From the NCBI GenBank assembly GCA_015487455.1, contig WFPR01000102.1:1-9642 (forward strand): a stretch of DNA of 9,642 bases, read 5' to 3'. The notes below the pieces were generated by a model. The model was given only the letters and a program-made list of their open reading frames with translations. It did no database searches and was not told the origin of the DNA. Within the stretch, counting starts at the first letter, position 1; every line of letters begins with the position of its first letter. A program made the translations under genes and the position numbers. This stretch comes from Candidatus Bipolaricaulota bacterium. GTDB taxonomy: Bacteria; Bipolaricaulota; Bipolaricaulia; RBG-16-55-9. Positions 1 through 6,428 of this stretch are shown here, piece after piece.

Positions 1-224
1 AGATCTTGATGAGCGGCGTCGAGGCGGGCGTTCATCTGGTCAAAGCGCTGGATCGTATCCCGTTGCAGCTCGTCGATCCGGGCGTTCGTCCGGTCCAGGC
101 GGAGGTCGAGCCGCCCGAGGTGCTGTTCGACCCCGTCCAGCCGACGCAGCACCTCGTCCAGCTTCTCCAGCTGGGGCAGCAGCGCCTTGCGCACCGTCTC
201 CGCGACCCGATCGATCAGCCCCAT
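1..224 (-). CDS. Coiled-coil protein, N-terminal part (runs off the left edge)
   Basis: Reading the minus strand from an ATG at 224 gives an open frame to the window edge, 74 codons without a stop. It begins MGLIDRVAETVRKALLPQLE and continues as a strongly heptad-like, charged helix with Leu/Ile/Val at regular spacing (LDEVLRRLDGVEQHL, then RLDLRLDRTNARIDELQ). This is the pattern of a long coiled coil, as in small structural or scaffold proteins of unknown role. No signal peptide or membrane segment is visible in the part present. No convincing Shine-Dalgarno site precedes the ATG. A TAGGCT sequence ends 8 nt before it, so a leaderless transcript is possible, as is read-through from the FG-GAP gene 57 nt upstream on the same strand. 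The C-terminus is missing, so no function is assigned. Confidence 0.6.
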   Translation of the reverse strand, partial: MGLIDRVAETVRKALLPQLEKLDEVLRRLDGVEQHLGRLDLRLDRTNARIDELQRDTIQRFDQMNARLDAAHQD

Positions 225-251
225 CGGGGGATAGCCTAGCCCGCCCGGCTC

Positions 252-273
252 AGCGGCGCAAGAGCGGCGCAAG
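252..273. repeat. Tandem 11-bp direct repeat
   Basis: AGCGGCGCAAG occurs twice in direct succession (252-262 and 263-273), just past the stop codon of the FG-GAP gene and upstream of the coiled-coil gene. Two perfect copies are present. It may be replication slippage or a protein-binding site; nothing else identifies it. Confidence 0.6.
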
Positions 274-281
274 ACAAGCGT

Positions 282-2693
282 CTAGCGCATCAGGAGCAGC
301 TTCTGGGGCGCCAACCGCAGGAGGCGTCCGTCCTCCCGCTTCACGGTGACGACGTAGACGTAGAGCCCGTTGGCCGGGACCGAGGTCGAGGTGGGCGAAG
401 CCGCGAAGCGCCACTGCAGCCGGGCGCCCGGCCGCCAGCCGCTGGCCCAGACCCGCCGCCCGCTCGGGTCGAACACCTCGACGCGCAGCGCCTGCACTTG
501 CACCCGTGCCCGTGCCCGCGCCCGCGACGCCTCAAGGCCAAGGCCCCGCAGCGTGAAGGTCACGCCGTGGGCGCCCACGAGGGCCTGCGCCCGGAGCGTT
601 TGGGCTTGAACGGCTTGAGCGGCTTGGGCGCCGAGCGCGGTGAGCGTGGGCGCGGGTGTGGGCGCGGGCCGCCGCCCGACGACGATCTCGCAGATCGCGA
701 GCGCGTCGTCCAGGGTGAGCTGACCGTCGTCGTCCACGTCGCCCCGGGCCTGCTGGATCGCGTCCAGCTCCAGCAGCCCTCGGAGGAACTCCAGCACCCG
801 ACGGGCGTCCAGGATGGTGACGCGCCCGTCGCCGTCGACGTCGCCCTTCCCCGTCACGGCGGCGGTGATCGTGACGGTGGCCGTGGCTGTCCCGCCGCGC
901 CCGTCGTCGACGGTCAGCTCCAGCACGTACCGGCCCGGCAGGTCGGCCGTGAAGCTCGGGGTGGGGCTCGTCGGGTCGTCCAGCTCGGCGGCGCTGCCCT
1001 CCGGCCTGCTCACGAGCGCCCAGCGGAACGTTAGCGGGTCGCCGTCGGGGTCGAAGGAGCCCGTCCCGTCCAGCTGCACGACCTCGCCCACGCTCACGGT
1101 GCGGTCGGGCCCGGCGTCGGCGACGGGCGGGGTGTTCGGCTTGATCAGGGGGGCCGCCTTCAGCGCGTAGACGGCCCCGGCGTCGGGGCCGTTCCCCGGC
1201 GAGTCGGCGCCGGGCGCGCCCATGAGCAAAATCCCCTCGCCCAGGCCCGTCAGGTCCGCCCCGGCCAGCGAGCTGCCCAGCGCGTCCCCCGCGCTCGCCC
1301 CGTAGACGACTAAGTCGACGGTGACGCTCAAGTCGACGACGTCGGGCAGCTCCTGCGTGGAGCGCAGGACGTAGACGTTCCCGGCCCCGGCCCGCTGGCC
1401 GTCGGGGCCGCGGCCGCCCTTGGCCCCGATGATGACGTCGGCCAGGCCGTCGAAGTCGAGATCGGCCACGGCGACGGCCGAGCCCGCCTGCTCCAGCGGC
1501 CGGGCGCCGAAGATCAAGCGCTCGGGGCGGCCCGCCTCCTGACGGGTGTCGAGCACCGAGGGCCACTCCGCCCGCCCGACGTACACGAGCACCTCGCCCG
1601 CCGAGCCGCGGACGTCGTTCGGCCCGCTGCCGCCGGGCGCCCCGACGATGAGGTCGTCGAGCCCGTCGCCGCTCACGTCCCCCGACGCGACCGCCGTCCC
1701 CAGCTTGTCCTGGGGGTTGGCCCCGTAGACGGTGACGTCGGCCGCGATCGTCCCCAGGTCGATCTCGTGCGGCAGGTCGAAGCGCCCGAGGATGACGTAG
1801 GCCTCCCCGGCGTCGCGGCGGGCGTCCCCCGGCCCGTCGGCGCCGGGCGCCCCGACGATCAGATCCATGAGCCCGTCGGCGTTCACGTCCCCGCGGGCGA
1901 GCGACCGCCCCAGCTCGTCGCCGCGGTCGGCCCCCTCGACGATCACGTCGATTTGAGCCCTCTTGGCGACGTCCACGCGCCGCCGCTCGTCGAGATCGGG
2001 GCTCCCGTAGACGACGTAGACGGCGCCCCGGCGGCCCTGGGCCGCGGGGTCGGCCATGACCAAATCGTCGATCCCGTCGCCGTTCAAATCCAAAGCGAGC
2101 AGGGCCGTCCCGAACTCGCTGCGCTGGCGGTTGTTGTAGACGGTGAAGGCGGGCGCGTCGCGCTTGAGGTCGATCGTGCCCAACAGATCGAAGCCGCCGA
2201 GCAGCACGACGACCTCCCCCACGTTGTCGCGGATGTTGGCCGGGCCGTCGGCCCCCGGCGCGCCCAGGATGACGTCCGCGATGCCGTCGCCGTTGACGTC
2301 CCCGGCGGCCACCCCGCTGCCCAGGCGGTCGCCGCGGTCGCGCCCGTAGACGATCACATCGGGGCCGGGGACGCCGTCGACGTCGAACGTGGGCGGCAGA
2401 TCGGGCCGCCCGAACAGAATATACGCTTCGCCCGCGTCGGTGCGGCGATCGTCGGGGCCGTCGCCGCCGGGCGCCCCCAACAGCAGGTCGATCAGGCCGT
2501 CGCCGTTGAAATCCCCTAAGGCGATCGTGTTCGGGCGGCCGAGCCCGTCGCCCGTGTCCCGCGACAGCACCGTGAAGTCCGCCTCCTCCACGGCGAAGTC
2601 GATCTCCGTGAGGGCTTGGCCCCACGCCAGCAGGGCCAGCATCGACACCCCCACCGCCAACGCGCTTAAGCCCGCCCTCAGCCAGATCCGCAT
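282..2693 (-). CDS. Secreted seven-bladed FG-GAP propeller protein with PKD, dockerin and FlgD-Ig-like domains
   Basis: 803 residues. The start is the ATG at 2693, because it directly opens a signal peptide (MRIWLRAGLSALAVGVSMLA, Ala-rich cleavage site near residue 27) and an AAGGAGG site lies 12 nt upstream. A longer frame from 2771 would bury the signal peptide. Seven FG-GAP/integrin-alpha repeats carry calcium-type loops at about residues 61, 132, 202, 269, 339, 411 and 480 (for example DFNGDGLID and DVNGDGIAD), each followed by a GAPG-type turn. The seventh loop has lost its Asp ligands. Then come a PKD domain (521-611, ADAGPDRTV to DDGRGGTATATVT), a type I dockerin with two calcium loops (618-630 DVDGDGRVTILDA and 652-664 DVDDDGQLTLDDA), an Ala/Gln/Arg-rich linker (676-735), and a FlgD-Ig-like C-terminus (735-803) with FDPSGR and NGLYVYVV. 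Such C-termini resemble secretion or anchoring tags. The likely role is a calcium-dependent surface or extracellular scaffold or adhesin. The ligand is unknown. Confidence 0.88.
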   Translation of the reverse strand: MRIWLRAGLSALAVGVSMLALLAWGQALTEIDFAVEEADFTVLSRDTGDGLGRPNTIALGDFNGDGLIDLLLGAPGGDGPDDRRTDAGEAYILFGRPDLPPTFDVDGVPGPDVIVYGRDRGDRLGSGVAAGDVNGDGIADVILGAPGADGPANIRDNVGEVVVLLGGFDLLGTIDLKRDAPAFTVYNNRQRSEFGTALLALDLNGDGIDDLVMADPAAQGRRGAVYVVYGSPDLDERRRVDVAKRAQIDVIVEGADRGDELGRSLARGDVNADGLMDLIVGAPGADGPGDARRDAGEAYVILGRFDLPHEIDLGTIAADVTVYGANPQDKLGTAVASGDVSGDGLDDLIVGAPGGSGPNDVRGSAGEVLVYVGRAEWPSVLDTRQEAGRPERLIFGARPLEQAGSAVAVADLDFDGLADVIIGAKGGRGPDGQRAGAGNVYVLRSTQELPDVVDLSVTVDLVVYGASAGDALGSSLAGADLTGLGEGILLMGAPGADSPGNGPDAGAVYALKAAPLIKPNTPPVADAGPDRTVSVGEVVQLDGTGSFDPDGDPLTFRWALVSRPEGSAAELDDPTSPTPSFTADLPGRYVLELTVDDGRGGTATATVTITAAVTGKGDVDGDGRVTILDARRVLEFLRGLLELDAIQQARGDVDDDGQLTLDDALAICEIVVGRRPAPTPAPTLTALGAQAAQAVQAQTLRAQALVGAHGVTFTLRGLGLEASRARARARVQVQALRVEVFDPSGRRVWASGWRPGARLQWRFAASPTSTSVPANGLYVYVVTVKREDGRLLRLAPQKLLLMR
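1250..2520 (-). repeat. Seven-fold coding repeat with a period of about 201-216 bp (FG-GAP blades)
   Basis: The blade-forming segments repeat at DNA level. Calcium-loop codons begin near 2513, 2300, 2090, 1889, 1679, 1463 and 1256, giving spacings of 213, 210, 201, 210, 216 and 207 bp. On the plus strand the recurrent core is a GCCGGGCGCCCC-like stretch followed by GAGCCCGTCGCCG-like and ACGTCCCC-like stretches. Copies differ at many positions, so this is old domain duplication rather than recent amplification. Confidence 0.8.
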
Positions 2694-2705
2694 CGTTGCG
2701 TTCAG

Positions 2706-2712
2706 CCTCCTT
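2706..2712 (-). promoter_or_regulatory. Shine-Dalgarno site of the FG-GAP gene
   Basis: AAGGAGG on the minus strand, 12 nt before the ATG at 2693. The spacing is somewhat long, but the match is perfect and supports the start that opens the signal peptide. Confidence 0.65.
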
Positions 2713-2748
2713 GCTCCGCCCGCTGGGCCCGCCGGACCCAGCGACTCA

Positions 2749-2758
2749 AGCTTAAGCT
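2749..2758. repeat. 10-bp perfect palindrome AGCTTAAGCT
   Basis: A perfect AT-richer palindrome in an otherwise GC-rich divergent intergenic region, between the FG-GAP start and its weak candidate promoter. It may be an operator or simply chance. Confidence 0.35.
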
Positions 2759-2769
2759 CGCTCAACTCC

Positions 2770-2798
2770 ACGGTACCGCGTCATGGTAGCGCGGACAA
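2770..2798 (-). promoter_or_regulatory. Weak candidate promoter for the FG-GAP gene
   Basis: On the minus strand TTGTCC (2793-2798) and TACCGT (2770-2775) are separated by 17 nt. The -35 matches 4 of 6 and the -10 matches 3 of 6 sigma70 positions. It would give a leader of about 70 nt. Only suggestive. I saw no comparable pair for the plus-strand gene in this intergenic region. Confidence 0.22.
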
Positions 2799-2832
2799 CG
2801 GGGTGCGGCGCCATCGTAGTGGCCCCGTGGAC

Positions 2833-2846
2833 GTGACGTCTGTCAC
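2833..2846. promoter_or_regulatory. Candidate operator: GTGAC-N4-GTCAC palindrome
   Basis: GTGAC (2833-2837) and GTCAC (2842-2846) form an inverted repeat with a 4-nt centre, midway between the two divergent surface-protein genes. The form and place suit a dimeric regulator acting on both genes, but short palindromes are common and no regulator gene is visible. Confidence 0.28.
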
Positions 2847-2980
2847 CGCGATCACGTTGCCCCTGTCCCCGGCCGTCCCCGCGGATGTCCGGGCGAAAGC
2901 GGCCGCCGCGGCTTCTGCGCGCGCGCTCGGCCGGGCAAGCTAGGCGTGGCGTTGAGGAGAGCGAGGAGGCGAGAGGGACC

Positions 2981-5182
2981 ATGGGGCTTCGGGATTTGGA
3001 TTTGAGGCGGCCAGGGCCCATCTGGGCGTTGGCTGCGGGGCTCGGGCTGCTCCTGGCGGCCCTCTGGGGCGCCCGGGCCGCCGCCCAGGTGGAGCTTCTC
3101 CCCACGGCCTCGCCGGTGAACGCCGCCCCTCAGGTGTTGGAGCCCGGCGCCGGGGCCGCGATGGTCCAGAGCGCCAGCGCCGAGCTGGGCGACGGGGTCG
3201 TCGTCTTCGAGTTCGAAATTCAAGATGTGGATCCCTTGGTCGACGACAACGAGGACGTCGTCATCGAGTTCATCGAGGTGCACAACTTGGGGTCGGCCCC
3301 CTGCGAGGACTTCGCCCAGCTGGGCCTGCTCGACGAGAGCGACAACTTCATCGGGCTCGGGCCCGGCGACCCCGCCCTCGACATGGCGGCGGAGTGCTTC
3401 CCCGGCGACGGCCCGATCACGTGGGGGGTTGAGCTGGACCTCAGCGGCGACCCCCTCGTCGTGCCGGACGACCAAGCCCGGACGGTTCGGGTCGTCCTCC
3501 GCGTGGCCGACACGACCCGGCTGGGCGCCCGGGCGCAGGACCACACCGTCCAGCTGCGGGTGGTGCTCCACTTCCGGGAGCGGGTGGGCAGCCCCCCGCA
3601 GGACGCGGCGTTCACGGCTTCGATCACGGACCCCGAGCCCGATCGCGTCTGGAACGGTGGGGTCAACGTCCTCCTCCCGATCGGCTTCTCGCCGCGCCCG
3701 ATCCCCCTGAGCCTGCCCGGCCGGCCCCAGTCCGGCCCGGTCGCGGCGTTTCAGGTCTGCGACGAGGACGCCAACGACCACCCCCTCCGCGTCGCGGAGC
3801 TGCTGCTCAAGCAGGGCCTCCAGGGGAACGCTCGCGCGTTCGACCTTCAAGGCTTCCGGCTGCTCGTCGACGGGGCGGAGCACGCGAGCCTCTCCGCGCC
3901 GCTCAGCTCGGACTTCGATCGCGGGGGGGCGGGGCTCCCCTGGACGGTGAACGTGGACGTGCCCGACGAGGGCTGCCGCACGTTCGAGATCTGGGCCGTC
4001 ACCGCCCAGGGCGCGATGCTCGGGCGGACGATCCAGCTGACCGTCAAGCTCTTCGCGGAGGAGCCCGTCGGCTGGCCCCTCGACGCGAGGGTGGCCCCCG
4101 TCTACGAGAGCCCCGTGACGGTCATGATCGGGAGCGGGGCCCTGCGCCTGCCGACGCTCACGATCTCGGGGGTGCGCAGCCGCGTGCCCCTGGAGGTCCT
4201 GGGGGTGCCCGCCGGGCTCGGGGCGCTGGAGCTGTGCGACAAGGGGATCGCCTTCGATCCCGGCGTCCTGACGGTCGAGGCCGTCGTGCCCGCCGCTGCC
4301 TACGAGATCCAGACCGGCTCGCTTCGGATCGACAACCGCTCCGGGCGGGTCTGCTTCACGCTGCAGCGGCGACCGGGGGCGGAGCCCGCCCGCGGGCTGG
4401 ACCGCCCCGAGCGGGTCGCGGAGCTGATCGTCTCCGCCCGGGACGCCGCCCAATTCGGGAAGGAGAGCGCCCTCCTGCTCCAGCCCGTGCGGGTCTTGGA
4501 CGCGAACGATCAAGATATCACCGAGCAGGTGCTGGTGATCTCGGGGCGGGTGACGTTGGCGCTCCGGGGCGACCTGGACGGCGACGGGAAGCCGACCGTC
4601 CGGGATGCCCTGCTGCTCGCGCTGGAGCTGCTGAACGGCTGCCCGAACCTCGACGACGAGCTGAGGCTCACGGCCGACGTCGTGGTCTCGCCGGGCGCGC
4701 CCCGCGACCTCAACCCGGAGGCCGTCCCCACGTGTCGGCCCATGCCCGACCCCGCGAACCCCGACCGCATGCTCCCGCCCGACCTCGACTCGGCGGACGT
4801 GGTCGCCATCGCCCGCATGGCCCTGGCGTTCGGGTTCGACGGGGCGACGGGCGCCGCTGCCGCGCCTGGGTCTGCAAGCGCGGCCCTCCTCCCCCTCCAG
4901 GTGCGCTCGCTCCGCGTCTTGCCGATCAAGTCGGCCCGAACCCCGAGCTTCGCCCTGCGCGTCGAGGGGCAAGGCGTTCGCGCCGTGGCGCTCACGCTCT
5001 TTGACCTCTCGGGTCGGGAGCGCCTCACCGTCCGAGGGCGGGGGGGCGCGTTGACGTTCTCCCCTCAGGACGCCCACGGGCGGTCGCTGGCCAACGGCGT
5101 CTACCTCTACGTCGTGCGCGTTGAGGGCTACGACGGCCGGGTGTGGCGCAGCGGGGTCAAGAAGCTCGTCGTGCTGCGCTAA
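2981..5182 (+). CDS. Secreted cohesin-like and dockerin protein with FlgD-Ig-like C-terminus
   Basis: 733 residues. The ATG at 2981 is chosen because GAGGAGG (2963-2969) lies 11 nt upstream and the protein then opens with a signal peptide (basic DLDLRRPG, hydrophobic 14-30, cleavage near ARAAAQ at 31-36). Residues 37-235 and 250-385 are beta-rich, acidic regions with scattered cysteines that I do not recognise. Residues about 388-528 look cohesin-like: a VPLEVLGV strand, then AFDPGVLTVEAV, RVCFTLQ, and VAELIVSARDA. A dockerin follows: a first calcium loop DLDGDGKPTVRD at 531-542, then an insertion of about 45 residues, then a helix DLDSADVVAIARMALAFG (601-618). The C-terminus (660-733) has FDLSGR and NGVYLYVV and ends KKLVVLR, paralogous to the end of the divergent FG-GAP protein. 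The likely role is an extracellular scaffold or cell-surface component. It converges on the SEC-C membrane protein gene with only 7 bp between the stops. Confidence 0.85.
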   Translation: MGLRDLDLRRPGPIWALAAGLGLLLAALWGARAAAQVELLPTASPVNAAPQVLEPGAGAAMVQSASAELGDGVVVFEFEIQDVDPLVDDNEDVVIEFIEVHNLGSAPCEDFAQLGLLDESDNFIGLGPGDPALDMAAECFPGDGPITWGVELDLSGDPLVVPDDQARTVRVVLRVADTTRLGARAQDHTVQLRVVLHFRERVGSPPQDAAFTASITDPEPDRVWNGGVNVLLPIGFSPRPIPLSLPGRPQSGPVAAFQVCDEDANDHPLRVAELLLKQGLQGNARAFDLQGFRLLVDGAEHASLSAPLSSDFDRGGAGLPWTVNVDVPDEGCRTFEIWAVTAQGAMLGRTIQLTVKLFAEEPVGWPLDARVAPVYESPVTVMIGSGALRLPTLTISGVRSRVPLEVLGVPAGLGALELCDKGIAFDPGVLTVEAVVPAAAYEIQTGSLRIDNRSGRVCFTLQRRPGAEPARGLDRPERVAELIVSARDAAQFGKESALLLQPVRVLDANDQDITEQVLVISGRVTLALRGDLDGDGKPTVRDALLLALELLNGCPNLDDELRLTADVVVSPGAPRDLNPEAVPTCRPMPDPANPDRMLPPDLDSADVVAIARMALAFGFDGATGAAAAPGSASAALLPLQVRSLRVLPIKSARTPSFALRVEGQGVRAVALTLFDLSGRERLTVRGRGGALTFSPQDAHGRSLANGVYLYVVRVEGYDGRVWRSGVKKLVVLR

Positions 5183-5189
5183 AGAGGCG

Positions 5190-5915
5190 TCAGCGGCGCC
5201 CGCAGCAGCGCTTGTGCTTCCTGCCGGAGCCGCAGGGGCAGGGGGCGTTCCGCCCGACCTCGCCCCTTCTGCTCATCCGGGCAGCTTGGGGGAGGCGCAG
5301 CCCCAGCGCTTCAGCCCAGGGCCGTCCGACCAGCCCCGCCGCGATCGCGAGCGGGAAGAGCACGTCGCCCACGGGGCCGAGGAGCAGGGCCAGCCAGTTC
5401 AGCGCGTAGGCCGCGCCCGCCGAGACGTTTAGCATCCCGAGGTTGACGAGCTGGGCCTTGACGTAGACCCAGACGAACGCGACGTGCGCGAGGGCGAGCA
5501 TCCCCAGCCCCAGGGCCGTCCGCGCCAGCCGCGCCCCCGCGCTCAGCCCCGGCGCGGCGAGCCCCAGCGCGCCCAGCAGCGGGACGTTGAAGAACGCCCC
5601 GTAGCGGTCGAAGCGGAAGAGCGGCCTCCCGTCGAGGAGGACGGCGAAGCCCCCATCGCCGCCCCCGCTCCCGACACGCAGCGCGAGCGCGCCCGCCGGG
5701 CTCGGCCCCAGCGCCAGGAGCTTTTCCGCTGCGGAAAAGACCACCGTGCTGTACAGGCCTGCAAGGCCCAGCCCCACCCAGGCGGCGAGGAGCCCGCTCA
5801 GCGCAAGGAGGGCGAGCAGGACCCGCCGCAAAGGCCGCGCGGACGCCGACGCTTGAGCTTTGGGGCGCCCCTTTGAGCGCGTTGGGCTCGGGCTTGCGTT
5901 CGCGTTGACGCTCAT
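5190..5915 (-). CDS. Exosortase-associated membrane protein with C-terminal SEC-C zinc motif
   Basis: 241 residues, third gene of the VWA-exosortase operon; its ATG lies 6 nt after the exosortase stop. There is no clear Shine-Dalgarno site, so translational coupling is likely. A polar basic N-terminus (1-31) precedes a long hydrophobic segment (32-58). A loop of about 50 residues follows, ending RFDRYGAFFNVPLLGALGLA. Further hydrophobic segments lie at about 110-124 (weak), 130-153 and 170-196. The tail has a textbook SEC-C motif, NAPCPCGSGRKHKRCC, with Cys226, Cys228, Cys237 and Cys238, the zinc-binding motif known from the SecA C-terminus. The central PLLGALGLAAPG segment and the position beside the exosortase recall the exosortase H-associated membrane protein family. 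That assignment is from memory and tentative. With four membrane segments the SEC-C tail would be cytoplasmic. A partner role in substrate delivery or processing is inference. Confidence 0.8.
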   Translation of the reverse strand: MSVNANASPSPTRSKGRPKAQASASARPLRRVLLALLALSGLLAAWVGLGLAGLYSTVVFSAAEKLLALGPSPAGALALRVGSGGGDGGFAVLLDGRPLFRFDRYGAFFNVPLLGALGLAAPGLSAGARLARTALGLGMLALAHVAFVWVYVKAQLVNLGMLNVSAGAAYALNWLALLLGPVGDVLFPLAIAAGLVGRPWAEALGLRLPQAARMSRRGEVGRNAPCPCGSGRKHKRCCGRR

Positions 5916-5921
5916 GGCGGT

Positions 5922-6428
5922 TCAGCGGGCGAAGGCGGGGGCGATCCGCCGCGCCCAGAGGAGCCACAGGCCCAGGGCGGCCAGGACGGCGACCGAGCGC
6001 CAGATCACCAGGTGCAGCAGCTCGAACGCCTGGGGCCAGTACGCCCCGGCGAGTAGCAGGGTCACGATCCGCACCCAGTTGAGCGTGAGAACCCCGAGCG
6101 CGATAAGGGCGATCCCGAGCAGCTTGGCCCGCCCGGCGCACGGGTAGGCGAGCACCGCCGCGGTCAAGATGGAGATCGTGAACAGCCCCGTGCAGGCGGG
6201 GATGACCTCCGCCGCGAACCCCCGCACGACGACCGTCGAGCCCGAAACCGTCACGGGGTGGATGAACAGGCTCAGCAGCCCACCAGCCGTCTGGGCCAGC
6301 AGCGCCTCCAGGGCCTCGCGCACCGGACGGCTGGCGGGGCTCAGCCAGAACGTGACGAAGGCGGCGAGGGTCCCGGCGAAGACCGCGAGCGCTCGGAGCG
6401 TCTGAACAAGGCCCTTTAAGGTGATCAT
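5922..6428 (-). CDS. xrtH: Exosortase, XrtH-like transpeptidase/protease
   Basis: 168 residues, a polytopic inner-membrane cysteine enzyme that processes C-terminal sorting signals. The start is the ATG at 6428, whose bases overlap the TGA of the upstream VWA gene (ATGA, 6425-6428); a longer frame from 6512 would overlap the VWA coding sequence by about 85 nt. Hydrophobic segments lie at about 8-30, 43-57, 81-97, 102-127 and 143-160. The exosortase triad is visible: Cys79 in EVIPACTGLF, Arg120 in LNWVRIVTLL and His139 in ELLHLVIW. The short length and the IPTL-like tail on the neighbouring protein fit XrtH, the compact type paired with IPTLxxWG-CTERM substrates, rather than the large EpsH-like forms fused to extra domains. 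The residue after the catalytic Cys is Thr (CTG) where I recall Asn in many XrtH sequences. Codon 4 is TTA, rare in this DNA. No exopolysaccharide genes are in the window. Confidence 0.88.
   Translation of the reverse strand: MITLKGLVQTLRALAVFAGTLAAFVTFWLSPASRPVREALEALLAQTAGGLLSLFIHPVTVSGSTVVVRGFAAEVIPACTGLFTISILTAAVLAYPCAGRAKLLGIALIALGVLTLNWVRIVTLLLAGAYWPQAFELLHLVIWRSVAVLAALGLWLLWARRIAPAFAR

Noticed and set aside
6..239. 77-codon plus-strand frame at the left edge
   Set aside because: The minus-strand reading of the same bases gives a clean coiled-coil heptad pattern starting with ATG; the plus reading has no structure.
532..2625. 697-codon frame on the minus strand, shifted relative to the FG-GAP gene
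   Set aside because: Arg/Gly/Pro-rich out-of-frame reading of the FG-GAP repeats.
2852..5077. Long minus-strand open frame of 741 codons opposite the cohesin/dockerin gene
   Set aside because: It is rich in Arg, Gly, Pro and His without domains, as expected for antisense frames in GC-rich DNA. The plus strand has a signal peptide, ribosome site and recognisable modules.
5183..5189. Terminator between the convergent genes
   Set aside because: Only 7 bp separate the two stop codons, and no stem with a T-tract was found around them; termination must occur inside the opposite gene or by Rho.
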